Origin: Tritrichomonas musculus
Taxonomy: Eukaryota > Parabasalia > Tritrichomonadida > Tritrichomonadidae
Assembly: GCA_039105265.1 (NCBI GenBank)
Contig: JAPFFF010000020.1
Coordinates: 124,001-188,000, forward strand
DNA length: 64,000 bases
Direction: 5' to 3'
Positions within the stretch are counted from its first letter, which is position 1; the number at the start of each line of letters is the position of its first letter. The notes beneath the pieces were generated by a model. It ran no database searches. It worked only from the letters and a program-made list of their open reading frames with translations, and had not been told where the DNA came from. Below are positions 1 to 11,340 of the stretch, one piece after another. The position numbers and the translations under genes were made by a program.

Positions 1-205
1 CTCGATTTTTTATGCATTTTATCCATTTACTGTTTTATTTCAATAGCAAATATTTGTATTTTGATCAACTTGTATCCATAAAGAATAATATCTACAAAAA
101 AGATTTAACTAATACAAATTCAATTGAAATTAAAAAAAAAAAACTGTTTTAAAGAAAAAAAAAGATAATTAGAATTCAATTTGTTTTTACTAAACCTTGA
201 TCTTT

Positions 206-1060
206 TTATGTGTAACTTGTTTTTCCTATTGTCCTTAATAGTTTTATTAGTTTCTGTCCTCTTGAAAGTCCTTTTAAGTTGTTTCGACGCCAGATATATT
301 CGAAAACATATCCTTGAGCATCCAATGAGCTTATTCCGCACGACATCAGCTTTTTAAATTTGAGTTCTCTCCACATCCTTTCGATATGTTGTGTGTGCGA
401 ACCGGTCTCGGGGTCAACAAAATTTTTAGAATGATTTACTGAAAAGTGAGTGAAGTTTTTGTTTGGGATGTTTTCGATTTGTTGGTAAGAAGCCCAGGTG
501 TCTGAATGAATGATGGAACCTGCTGCGATGTGTTTTGATATTTGATCATTGAGAGTCGGTGCAGTTCGATCTTCAACTACCAGCGCAAAAGCTTTATCGG
601 TCTCTCTACAGATTCCACCGAAAACCCAAACTGTTTTCAATTGGCGTCCTCTGTCATATTTCCGGTGAGTAATTACTGTTTCATCTATCTCAACATTCAT
701 GTCTGATCCACCAATTTGTTCTTGAGGTCCTTCAGTTATTTCTTCGATAACCGAGTCTCTAAATGCCGTAAAAAAGTTTGTCACTGTATCTTTGCTTACA
801 TTACATTCAGCACAGGTATCTTTGAGAGAGTATCGATGAGTCCAGCAATATGCTAATGCTAGAAAGGTGGGAGGATCGATGTGGGCTCTTGTAAGTATTG
901 TTTTGTGAAATAATGAAAAATGAATGTGACATTGAGTGCAATAGCGTAGCAGATTGAAATATGTAATACTAGAGTTATGTATATTTGATGTTTCTGCTTC
1001 GCATTTAGGACACTGGCAAGAATCTTCAATTATATTTAATTCGCGAAATAATTAAAACAT
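206..1060 (-). mobile_element. Merlin/IS1595-like DDE transposase, 5' end damaged
   Basis: The frame encodes an ISXO2/Merlin-type transposase of about 280 residues. The N-terminal part has a zinc-ribbon-like pair of Cys-x2-Cys motifs (CPKC and CTQC, roughly positions 850-1020 of the window). The C-terminal catalytic part has the expected acidic residues: D in VEIDETVI, D in IHSDTW and E in HIERMWREL, which is the Merlin/IS1016 DDE arrangement. The open frame is continuous from the stop at 206 up to about 1052. The only upstream ATG in frame (1058-1060) is followed two codons later by TAA, so this copy probably lacks a functional start. The first 205 bases of the window are its 3' flank. I could not find terminal inverted repeats, so the element's true ends are unknown. 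Confidence 0.8.
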
Positions 1061-1559
1061 ATTGTTTTTGTTTGAACAAAATATATATAATCCAACAAGA
1101 TTTTGAGATTGATTTTCAAACGCATTAACTATTGATTGATTCATATAAAATTATATTAAGAATTAACGTCATTTAAACATTTAATAGAAAAATTTCAAAC
1201 TTTTTCATTTATGATATTCGATTTCTAAAAACTAAGTTATCTTAATAAGAACCAAATTAAATAACAAATTTTTGAAATGAAATAACAAATATTATAATTT
1301 TTGTTATATATTTTTTTATTCAAATAAAAACTTTATAATTCATATTGAAATATGGTTTCCAACTTAAAATATATAGTTTACATTTGCAATAAAGATTATT
1401 GAAAAAGAAGTTTTTTATAAATAAATTATATTTATCATCAATTTTAATTAAAAAAAGAGATTAGAAAAATGAAGTTTATCAAAAAAAGCACCAATCTGTT
1501 ATGGAAAACATACAAAAATGTATGATTTTAGCGATTAAATTAAAGATTTCAATGAATAA

Positions 1560-2085
1560 ATGAATGGTTACGTTGATTAATGTCTTATAAATTTGTTATT
1601 TTAGTGATTAAAATAATGATTTCAGTGATTAAATGAATGATATCAGTGATGAAATAAATGATTTTAGTGATTAATGTGTTATTTTAGTGATTAAAACAAT
1701 GATTTCAGTGATTAAATGAATGATATCAGTGATGAAATGAATGATTTCAGTGATTAAAACAATGATACCAGTGATAAAATGAATATTTTTAGTGATTAAA
1801 TGAATGATATCAGTGATAAAATGAATGATTTTAGTGATTAATGTGTTATTTTAGTGATTAAAACAATGATTTCAGTGATTAAATGAATGATACCAGTGAT
1901 AAAATGAATAATTTCATTAAATAATGTGTTATTTCAGTGATTAAAACAATGATTTTAGTGATTAATGTGTTATTTTAGTGATTAAATGAACAATTTCAAT
2001 GATTATATGAATGATATCAGTGATTAATGTGTTATTTTAGTGATTAAAACAATGATTTTAGTGACTAAATGAATGATTTCAATAT
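1560..2085. repeat. Degenerate short tandem repeat (GTGATTAAA/ATGA type)
   Basis: About 500 bases consist of imperfect head-to-tail copies of a roughly 18-23-base motif built around TTCAGTGATTAAAATGA and ATATCAGTGATGAAATGA. Copies vary by single bases and by unit length. No coding frame survives; the small open frame on the other strand is a by-product of the repeat. Confidence 0.85.
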
Positions 2086-3146
2086 GTATACGCGATTTCC
2101 ATAAGTTTTTTCTATTATGGATATAGTTAACATAAAATAAATGTTTTATATCAAGCATTATATAATCGTTATGAGTCAATGATAATGCATTTAAAGAGTT
2201 TAACAAAGCTATGTATGATAATGTTAGTGTAATTATTACAATAGACAGCATTAATTCTAAATATTTTGGTGATTTAATTAAAGATTAATATGAAAGAAAT
2301 AAAGAATCTATAACTTCCTTTAAATAATTGAAGCACACTTAATATTGACACATATAGTTTTTATTGAAATAACAAAAGAAATCGATAAAGGCACATTAAT
2401 AAGTGCAAGAGCTGATGATATTAACAATTTGGATTGCTTAATTAAGTGCATACTGCTGTAAAAATAGTTATTAAAGGTTTAGGTAAGAGAATGCTTAAAG
2501 GGATATGATTTAGAAATGAAATTATAATGGATATGGATATATAACTGTAATTGAATTATACTGGTTAAGGATATAAATAGAGTTAACTTTTGATAGCAGG
2601 GATATAATTCCTTTTTTCCATCTATAGCATTACTCTTATGAATAAAAATAATGATTGTATAAGTTGTTTGATGAAGAAATAATCTAGAATAATGATATAA
2701 CTTGTTATAATAATGATGTAAATAATTGTGATCAATGATGAAATGGATGATAATGCTGATAGAATTAGTGTATTTAGTATCTGAAACTATTCATACCGTA
2801 TTTGTCATTAAAAAATCATTTAGGAAAAATGTTAGAATAATATTTTAACAGAACACTGACTGAAAATCATATAATAATTTTGAATACTTAAAATAAAAGA
2901 TTTCATCATTTGTTTCATGAATATATGAAAGTTCAATTTATTTTTATAAGCTAGAGATTAAAGAGCATTTTTTTAATACTTCATTTATTGAAATAATTCA
3001 ATGAGTTTTTTCAAAATTATATAAAAATATTATGAATAGAAAGAAATAAGCAGAAAATAAATAAAAGCTTTGTGACATCATAATAACAGATTATATCATA
3101 GGGTTTCATATATTATTAGATATTTTAATGAAATAACTTGAAGATA
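2086..3146. other. AT-rich stretch without recognisable genes
   Basis: About 1 kb of A+T-rich DNA between two minisatellites. Both strands were scanned by eye; no open frame of note, no RNA gene and no terminal repeats were found. Confidence 0.5.
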
Positions 3147-3780
3147 TTAAATTTAAAAAAAAGATTTAATGAATTTTTAACAAGGAGAACGAATAAATAA
3201 GAATAAATAATAATATCATATATTATATCATTTTATATTGTTCATTGTTAGTTAATATGACGACTATATGAAAAAATGATGAATTTGGAAATAAGATTCA
3301 ATAAATTTATAGTAAGGAGAACAAAAGAATAAGAATTAACAATCTTATTGCATATTACATCATATAATATCGTGTATTATTAGTGAATATAACGAAAAAA
3401 TGAAAAAATAATGAATTTGGAAATAAGATTCAATAAATTTATAGTAAGGAGAACGAAAGAATAAGAAATAACAATCCTATTGCATATTACATCATATAAT
3501 ATTGTGTATTGTTAGTGAATATAACGAAAAAATGAAAAAATAATGAATTTGGAAATAAGATTCAATAAATTTATAGTAAGGAGAACGAAAGAATAAGAAA
3601 TAACAATCCTATTGCATATTACATCATATAATATTGTGTATTGTTAGTTATTATAACGAAAAAATGAAAAAATAATGAATTTGGAAATAAGATTCAATAA
3701 ATTTATAGTAAGGAGTACGAATAAATAAGAATAAATAATCATATAATATATTATATCATTTTATATCGTTCATTATTAGT
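3147..3780. repeat. 132-bp minisatellite, about five copies
   Basis: The phrase ATGAATTTGGAAATAAGATT recurs at 3279, 3411, 3543 and 3675, an exact 132-base spacing, with a more diverged copy starting near 3147. Each unit also carries TTTATAGTAAGGAGAACGAA and a CATATTACATCATATAATAT block. The three inner copies are nearly identical. Units contain stops in all frames, so this is a non-coding satellite. Confidence 0.9.
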
Positions 3781-4038
3781 TAATGTTGCTCGTTTTAGTC
3801 GAATTTAGTAGAATGTCAAAATGATCGTTGGAAATGGATCTTATTTTGCAAGTACAAATAGCAATATTACTTGGAAATAGATGATGTTTCAGATATAATC
3901 ACTGAATTGACTGATTTTATTTTATTAGTGGAGTTTGGTATCTTTGATATCTTTTTTATTTTTTATTTTTTATTTTTTCATTCTTTGAATTTTTGAATCC
4001 ATTGAATTTTTTGATAGGTGATTATTTTGCTAAAATAA

Positions 4039-4968
4039 ACTTCTTTTAAATTTGAGAGGCCTCAGAAAATTGAGAGAACGAAGCAATATAATAGGAGAGT
4101 ACCGGGAAAACTTTTAAATTTACTTCTTTTTGTCAAGACGCTACGTACAACTGGCTCGAAGTGCCGATTTATTGTTTTTTTGGATGATGAAGCCATGCAT
4201 CATTACGATAGAAATTTCTATACAACCGCCGAAAATTGTGGAGTTGAATTTGTGAATTTTGATAGATTAAAACGTTATCTAGATATTGCATGTTTAAGAT
4301 TCCGGATTTACTTAGATTTTCTATTAATAAATAGAAATTTATTTGATCGAGTTTATTTGTGTGATATGTTTGACACTGCTGTTCAACACGATCCATTTAC
4401 AACCGATTTTGGAGACAGTCTCTATCTTTGTGATGAAGGGATCAAAATTAAGGATGATTCTATAAATACTTATTGGATCTCGAAGTGTATAAGTGACATG
4501 GAAGCCAATTCAAACGACAAAAGTTTCATTTTTAGTGAAGAAATTAAAAAAAATATTTTTGAAAAGAATATTTTGAATTCAGGATTGGTTGCTGGATCGA
4601 TAGACAATATGATTAAGTATTGCGAGGCGATGTCTAAAATGATAGATAACTCAACATTCAATCTTAACGCGTTTTATGATCAAGGATTTCATAATTTAAT
4701 TGTTCATTCTGGCTATCTTAAAGGAAAGGTTAATTACACAATTGAAAAAGTTAATTCTGAGTTGTTTGCATCTATTGGAATTTATATTACTAGGACTGAT
4801 AATATAGAACATAATGATAAGATAATTGATTTTGGAAATATTAAAAGAGACGATGCATTTCCAGGAATTCTTCATCAATTTGAAAGATCATTAAAAATTA
4901 AAAATTCATTGCTACACTATTGTCCAAATAAAGAAAACTTTTCTGATTACATCAGAAATGTAAAATAA
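4039..4968 (+). pseudogene. GT-A-like glycosyltransferase-family relic, N-terminus missing
   Basis: A single frame is open from just after a TAA at 4036-4038 to the TAA at 4966-4968. No ATG precedes the conserved N-terminal block (LLLFVKTLRTTGSKCRFIVF), so the true start is lost. Three features suggest a trichomonad glycosyltransferase-like family: a VYLCDMFDTAVQHDPF block that looks like the metal/nucleotide-sugar acidic motif, then NSGLVAGSIDNMIKYC, then a DQGFHNLIVHSG motif. These are typical in order for GT-A-fold proteins that hold an Asp-rich motif and a downstream DQG. I infer the family from motif order only. With no usable start and no obvious signal anchor, this copy is probably a 5'-truncated relic. 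Confidence 0.5.
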
Positions 4969-5113
4969 TAAAAAAAGTTCTTATTTATTTTATACTAAAT
5001 AATTTGTCCTTATGTTTCATTTTAATAATGAATTTTTTCTTTATTTTTTTTTTTTTTTCTCTTTATTTCATTCTATTGAAAAAGTAGTTTTTTTTCCTAA
5101 AAATAAGGCAAAA

Positions 5114-5121
5114 TCATTTTT
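5114..5121 (+). promoter_or_regulatory. Trichomonad initiator-like motif (TCATTTTT)
   Basis: TCATTTTT sits immediately before the ATG at 5122. Trichomonad core promoters use an initiator of the form TCA-Y-W a few bases upstream of the start codon. The match and spacing support the chosen start. No experimental support is visible. Confidence 0.45.
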
Positions 5122-8100
5122 ATGTCTGAACCGATTTTAACACATGATAATCAGCAATCGTCCATAGAAGAAAACGAAAATTCAGATGTCACAGCTGAAA
5201 TCGATGACGATATATCAAAAAATGATGATAACAGCAATCAAAAAGATCAATCAAGTGAAATTGAAGATTTTATTAACGATAAGAAAGAATTATATAATAT
5301 TCTTATGATATTTCTCGAAAACACCGAGAACGATGAGGATAATTTCCAAAATTTAATTAATATAAATCATCATCAAAACCTTGAAGGAAATCGAGGCAAA
5401 TTTGAAGATTTTCTTATATTAATTGTAAATATAGCGAACAACTGTCACAGATAAGAACATCTTTTCGAGAAACTTTACCAAATCATCCAACATTATGAAG
5501 ATAAAATCAAACAGACCTTTTCAAAATATGAAATATTCAACATATTTGGAAACAACAAAAAAATTCTTCTTTTTCTTTTCCAAAAAGAAATAATTAAGAT
5601 TGATGAAAGTATTGTTAACTGTCTCCTTTCAAAAAATGATTCAAATGGTAACCGTTATTGCCACTTTTTCTACCCCCAAATCAAAAAGTTCATCAGTGAA
5701 GAAAAAGTGAAAAATATTGAGGAAGAACTTATTTCAAAAGATTCAAATGTTTTTGATCGTTTTGAAGAAAAGCAAAACGAAGGTGAAAACGACTCATTTA
5801 TTTGCTCACTCATGCGTTCAGATTCCGTTGAACAGTTTATTGAATACGTCAACCGAACAAATATTTCATTGAGAAGTGAACTGATGCCATCAATTTTTGA
5901 GACGAATTCTTTTTTGATTGAGAACAAGAGCACAACATTGATTGAATATTCAGTGTTCTTTGGAGCCATTCAAATTTTTCAATACTTGAAATTGAATAAC
6001 ATTGAATTGGAACCATCATTGTGGCTTTATGCAATCCATTCTCGAAATGCAGAAATAATTCATCTTCTTGAACAAGCTCAGACTGATCAAACAAATGAAA
6101 ATTATATTGAATATTTCTGTGAATCGATCAAATGTCATCACAACGAAATTGCTGAATATATTGAAAACAACTTAATAACAGAGAATGAAGATAAAACCAG
6201 AAAGAATGACGAAGTTATAAAATCCATTTTAAATATCATAACTATGCCTATCTGCCATCTAATTATGAAGGAGACGATGTATTTTATTATTTAAGCAGCT
6301 TTAAATATGATGAACTTGTTAATCTTATCATTAAAGAAGAATATTTTGAGAAAACAGAAGCAGAAATCACATTAAAAGATGCAGCAGATAGAAATTTAAT
6401 TAAAACTGTATATCATTTATTATTATCTCAAACTACTATTCCTGATAGTTGCTTTATTAGATTGTCAAATTTAAGCAAAATAACAATTCCTTCTTCTGTG
6501 ACTTTGATTCAGGATTATGCTTTTTATGATTGCAATTCATTAGAACAAATTGTAATTCCTTCTTCTATTACTTCAGTTGGAAACTTTGCATTCTATGGAT
6601 GTAGTTCATTGAAACAAATTACTCTTCCTTTCTCTTTAACATCAATTGGACAAAGTGCTTTTAAATATTGTCTATCGTTAACGAAAATAACAATTCCTTC
6701 TTCAATGATTTCAATTGGAGAATGTGCTTTTAAATCATGTTTTAATATAAGAAATATTGAAATATTACCTTGCAAAGAACAAAGAGTAATCTTTTTAGAA
6801 AACCAATTTCTAATTACTAAAACTGATTTATCAAGCAACATATTTGATACTCTTCTTTGGGTAAATGTAAAAAACCAATCAATAGTTGTTCTACCATCAA
6901 TATAAAGAATTGGTAATTCTGCTTTTGAAGGATGCAAATCATTGGAGAGAATCACGATTCCTTCTTCTGTAACTTCAATTGGTGATTCTGCTTTTGCTGA
7001 ATGCTCATCATTGGATGAAGTTACAATCCCTTCTTCTGTAACTTCAATTGAAGAGAGTGCTTTCAGTGATTGCACATCATTGAAACAAATATTACTCTCA
7101 TCTTCTTTATTAAGCATCAGAAACTGCACATTTCGAAATTGCAGAGATTTGAAAGAAATCACAATTCCTTCTTCAGTAACTTCAATTGGAAATTATGCAT
7201 TCTATTTGTGCAATGATTTGGAAAAAGTCACAAATTCTTCTTTTGTAACTTCAATTGGAGATTATGCTTTCGGAAATTGTTCATCATTGGAAGAAATCAC
7301 AATTCCTTCTTCTGTAACTTCATTAGGGAATAGTGCTTTCTATTTATGTAAAAAATTAAAAAAAATCTCCAATTTTTCGACTATAACTTCAATTGAAGAT
7401 AGTACTTTCTATTTATGCAAGTCATTAAAAGATTTTTCAATTACACCTACTGTAATATCAATTGGAAAATTTGCTTTCTTTTCATGCGAATCATTGGCAC
7501 AAATTACCATTCCTTCTTCTGTAACTTCAATTGGAGATTCTGCTTTTTACAAATGCTTGCATTTGTCAGAAATAACAATTCCTTCTTCTGTAACTTCAAT
7601 CGGAAGATATGCTTTCAGTGGATGCTCATCATTGACTGAAATCACAATTCCTTCTTCTGTAACTTCAATTGGAGATTCTGCTTTTTATGAATGCAATCAT
7701 TTGGCAAAAGTCACAATTCCTTCTTCTGCAACTTCAATTGGAACCAATGCATTCATTGGATGTTCAATGTTAAAACAAATTAATGGATGTAATTATCTTC
7801 CTCATGATTCATTACCTCCTAAACTAATAGAGAAAAGAAGATTATCATCATCAAAAGACTCAAAAGACAAATGCTCTTCATGGAAAACAAATCAAATAAA
7901 CAATGATTCAACAAATTACAGCTACAATTATACACCATGGCCAACAAGTAGCAGCCAAAATAATTCACAATTACCAAAAAACAGCAGCCATATTTATTCA
8001 CCATGGCTAACAAGTAGCAATAGCATCAAAGATTCACAATGGCCAACAAACAACAGCCAGAATTATGCGCCTTTGCCAGCAAATAGCAGCAATATTTATC

Positions 8101-8882
8101 CACCATTTCTGATAAACAACATTTCTGTTAATTCAGCAAGCAACGAAAACAAAATGAATCAATTAAACCATTGTAATAAAATAACATTGTATAATCACAC
8201 TTCATGCCAATGCGAAAAGATTACAAATGATGACAAGAAGTATTTGCATACAGAGGTTTTTGAAATAGAACCTAAAACAGAACCTGATATAACAAACACA
8301 AACAATGACATTAAAGAACAAGAAAGAAAACATCAAAACTCAGAAAATAACATGAAATATCTGCATACAGAGGTTTTTGAAATAGAACCTAAACTAGAAC
8401 CTGATGCAACAAACACAAACAATGACTTTAAGGAACAAGAAAGAATGCATCCAGACTCAAATGCTAACAAGATGTATTTATATACAGAGGTTTTTGAAAT
8501 AGAACCCAAGCCAAAGCCTGCTGTAAAAAGCACAAACAATGACAGCAAAGAACAAAACAGAGGAATAGCGGAAAAACATTCAGCTTCGAAAAAACAAAAA
8601 AGGAGAAAGAAGAAATTAATCATTTCAAACGAAGAAAAGCATTATCATCAACCACCGATTATGTCATATCCATTTTATTATGCATCACAGCTGGAATTTA
8701 CTCTAAATCAGAGTGGCTACCAACCAATCGCAGAGCAACAAATGTATCATATGATGCAAGCGTTTAATGAAAGCCAAATTCAATACATGAATCTATTGGT
8801 GGAGCAACATGAATTTTTTGATAACATGAACAATGATCGGCAAACTAGACATAGACAAGCAAAGAAAAACAAAAAGAAATGA
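5122..8882 (+). pseudogene. DUF3447 to BspA-like LRR fusion gene, broken
   Basis: One ancestral gene reads through this interval. It has an acidic N-terminus (about 50 residues), a DUF3447/ankyrin-like region ending in ESIKCHHNEIAEYI, and about 19 TpLRR units (consensus IPSSVTSIGDSAFxxCSSL, roughly 6450-7790). A Ser/Asn/Pro-rich region follows, then three 39-residue repeats (YLHTEVFEIEPK, starting near 8241, 8358 and 8475) and a Lys-rich tail. The same frame is cut by TAA at 5452-5454. A one-base shift lies near 6230, where SNYEGDDVFYYL resumes in another frame, and TAA interrupts the LRRs at 6903-6905. TpLRR proteins of this type are often surface-associated in trichomonads, but I see no signal peptide or membrane segment. 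If the breaks are real it is a pseudogene; the long LRR frame 6942-8882 alone could still be translated. Confidence 0.75.
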
Positions 8883-8997
8883 TCAAAAAAATGATTTTAA
8901 TAAGATAATTGATAAAAAAGAATATATTTTGTGTTTTAATAGATTTTTATTGATTGTGATGTTGGAGTAAAAATTTAATTTCATCATTATTTGAAAG

Positions 8998-9275
8998 TTA
9001 TATTGGTTTTTGCTTTTCTCCATTTTCTATATTTAAATTTATATTTTTACATTTCAATAAGATCTTGACCATTTCAAAATTTTCATTTATGACTGCCAAA
9101 TTGAGAGCTGTATTTGATTTAATTGATTCTTCAGTTATCTCATTGTCTATGTAATCACAATATGATATAGTTGATAAGATATTAACATCGATATTTTCAT
9201 TTAATAACAAAATATTAACAATATCATAAGATTGTGCATCAACATCCAGGTATAAAATTGTTTCTTCTCATGTGA
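8998..9275 (-). pseudogene. Ankyrin-repeat fragment
   Basis: The minus-strand frame encodes about two ankyrin-like helices pairs (SYDIVNILLLNENIDVNIL and TALNLAVINENFEMVKILL), then stops. There is no ATG and no DUF3447 block upstream, so it is an orphan piece of a DUF3447/ankyrin gene lying tail-to-tail with the LRR gene. Confidence 0.55.
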
Positions 9276-9594
9276 TCATCAACTGAATTGATAAATAGAT
9301 GCTGGTCAACTGACTCATGTGATCGTCCTTCGTTCATTAAAATCTTTGAATTCATCAAAAAAGACAAATTCAAACTAATCAATGGAGTTGAAAAAGATAT
9401 AAATGATATAAATAGTTTTCTTTCTATTTAAATTTTTATTTGACTATTTTGTATTTTACTATTCAATTAAATTTATGTTGCAATAATTAGAATTTTTCGT
9501 TGAAAAAGATAAATGAGTATATTGAAATCAAATTCATAATTAAAATTTTATCCAATTTTCTTTTCTATTTCTATTCTATCTTTTTTTTTTTTTA
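9276..9594. other. No gene recognised
   Basis: AT-rich spacer between the ankyrin fragment and a MITE; nothing supportable was found on either strand. Confidence 0.5.
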
Positions 9595-9602
9595 AAAAAA
9601 CC

Positions 9603-10058
9603 TAGGCTTGTTAAGTCTCGATTTTCGATATCGATAATTGATCCATTTTTCTGATATCAATATCAAATCAAAAATTTTATCTCTGATATCAATAATGAAT
9701 AAAAATAAAAGATCAATTATCAATATTGAAAATTTTTTAACGTATAAAAATTTTGTAAACTTGTTTAACTGATTACTTCACATATCCGTTAAAAAATTAA
9801 ATAAAAGCAGATTCTTTTACATAATAAGTTAGAATATATTTATTTTATGCCATTAAAATACTATTTTTAATGGTTTTTTCAGGTATTAATTTCGATTAAT
9901 CAAGATTCGATATCAAAAGCATATTTTTTTTGTATCACATTTCATACTTGATTATCGAATTTATCAGTTAAAATCTCCAATCGATAGCATTTTATTATCG
10001 ATTATCTGAGTTAAAAAAAGTGCCAAACCTGATAATTGATATCAGAATAACAAGCCTA
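9603..10058 (+). mobile_element. 456-bp hAT-like MITE, copy 1
   Basis: The element begins TAGGCTTGTTA and ends TAACAAGCCTA, an 11-base terminal inverted repeat. Its flanks are AAAAAACC and TTAAAACC (6 of 8 matching), consistent with an aged 8-base target duplication. A second copy of exactly the same length, in the opposite orientation, lies at 39430-39885 with a perfect 8-base duplication. The interior is non-coding and unusually rich in GATATC/ATCGAT motifs. The 8-base duplication and absence of coding suggest a non-autonomous hAT-type element; P and Merlin superfamilies also make 8-base duplications. Confidence 0.85.
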
Positions 10059-10208
10059 TTAAAACCACGATTCAGAAAAATGATGTCCATTCATTTGGTT
10101 TCCTTGTTTTCATCATATTTAGCAAGTTCATTATATAAAAAGTCTTTATTTCAGTAATCAAATGAGTTTAATTATAATATTAGAAAAGCAAACACAAACA
10201 TTGTATTA

Positions 10209-10209
10209 A

Positions 10210-10250
<41 letters not shown>
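10209..10250. repeat. Poly(A) run, about 42 bases
   Basis: A homopolymer A-run on the plus strand, just beyond the 3' end of the minus-strand ankyrin array. Its exact length is uncertain because long homopolymers are error-prone in sequencing. Confidence 0.9.
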
Positions 10251-10253
<3 letters not shown>

Positions 10254-10618
10254 AGAATTTTGAAAAGTTTATTAATTTAATAGAGATATATTTCATTTCA
10301 TTGATCGTTTGTTAAAAATATGATCAGTAATAAGTTGAATTATTTCTTCATTTCCGTTTTCAAAAGCTTGTTGCAACGGAGTTTTGTGAAAAACTTTAAT
10401 AATTAATATTATCATTTATAAAAAATGAGTGGAAATGATATTAAAAAGTGATTGTTCATAAATATCTGTGATGGTTACATCGATTTTTGGATGTGATAGT
10501 AAAATTTCAACGAGCTCTGTATTTCCTTTTTGTACAGCAACATGCAATGGTGTTTTTTGAGTATAAGAATGAAAATAGTTATATAAAAAAAAGTTATTAT
10601 AAAATATTCAAAGTATTA

Positions 10619-11340
10619 ATGCAAATTATATCATTTAAATTATTAACATAAAATTTCATTTAAATTATTAGCATAAAATTTCATTTAAATTATTAGCATA
10701 AAATTTCATTTAAGGGACCACTATCATATTTTTTTGTAAACATTTCAATATTGAGAAAACTCATAGAAAAGAAAATTCAATAGTTGTTATCTCGGAAAAA
10801 GTTTAAAACTTTAAAATTTCACCATTCCGATCATTTTTGTAAAATTTTTACTCCTTTCAACTTTTAAATTTTTATTGAAAAAAGGGAATAGGCTTAAAAG
10901 AAGAATAGAAATAAATGATATGTAATTTATATAATTTATATATACCAAAATATAGCAAAAATACTCAAGAAATAATTTTTTTTAAGTCAATTAATTTTGT
11001 GATAACTCATAGAATTTTTAACATAGAATTTGATAGTGGTCCCTTAAATTATTAGCATAAAATATCATTTAAATTATTAGCATAAAATATCATTTAAATT
11101 AGTGATATGAAATGTAATTTAAATTAGTGATATCAAAATGTAATTTAAATTAGTGATATCAAAATGTAATTTAAATGAGTGATATCAAAATCTCATTTAA
11201 ATTAGTGATATGAAATGTAATTTAAATTAGTGATATCAAAATGTAATTTAAATGAGTGATATCAAAATCTCATTTAAATTAGTGATATGAAATGTAATTT
11301 AAATGAGTGATATTAAAATATCATTTAAAAAATTTATGAG
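10619..11340. repeat. 26-bp minisatellite split by a MITE
   Basis: Copies of a roughly 26-base unit, TTTAAATTATTAGCATAAAA on the left and TTTAAATTAGTGATATCAAA on the right, run head to tail through 10619-10713 and 11044-11340. The break at 10714-11043 is a TTAA-flanked insertion. The left and right versions differ in their second half, so two sub-families are present. Confidence 0.85.
10714..11043. mobile_element. 330-bp TTAA-target MITE (piggyBac/Kolobok-like)
   Basis: The insert starts GGGACCACTATCA and ends with its reverse complement. It is bounded on both sides by TTAA (10710-10713 and 11044-11047). The neighbouring minisatellite units give the empty site, CATTTAAATTATTAG, which shows directly that TTAA was duplicated on insertion. 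TTAA targets are typical of piggyBac and also of Kolobok elements. No coding capacity is visible, so it is non-autonomous. Confidence 0.85.

Noticed and set aside
120-341. 73-codon ORF on the minus strand at the left edge
   Set aside because: Shadow frame of the Merlin transposase and its AT-rich flank.
2024-2251. 75-codon minus-strand ORF with hydrophobic stretches
   Set aside because: It overlaps the end of a short tandem repeat and has no upstream context or family features.
5452-6905. Stop-codon reassignment (TAA as sense)
   Set aside because: TAA ends several intact genes in the window and the affected genes also contain frameshifts, so decay or sequencing error is simpler.
7415-7639. 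Second plus-strand ORF within the LRR gene
   Set aside because: Out-of-frame shadow caused by the regular LRR codon pattern.
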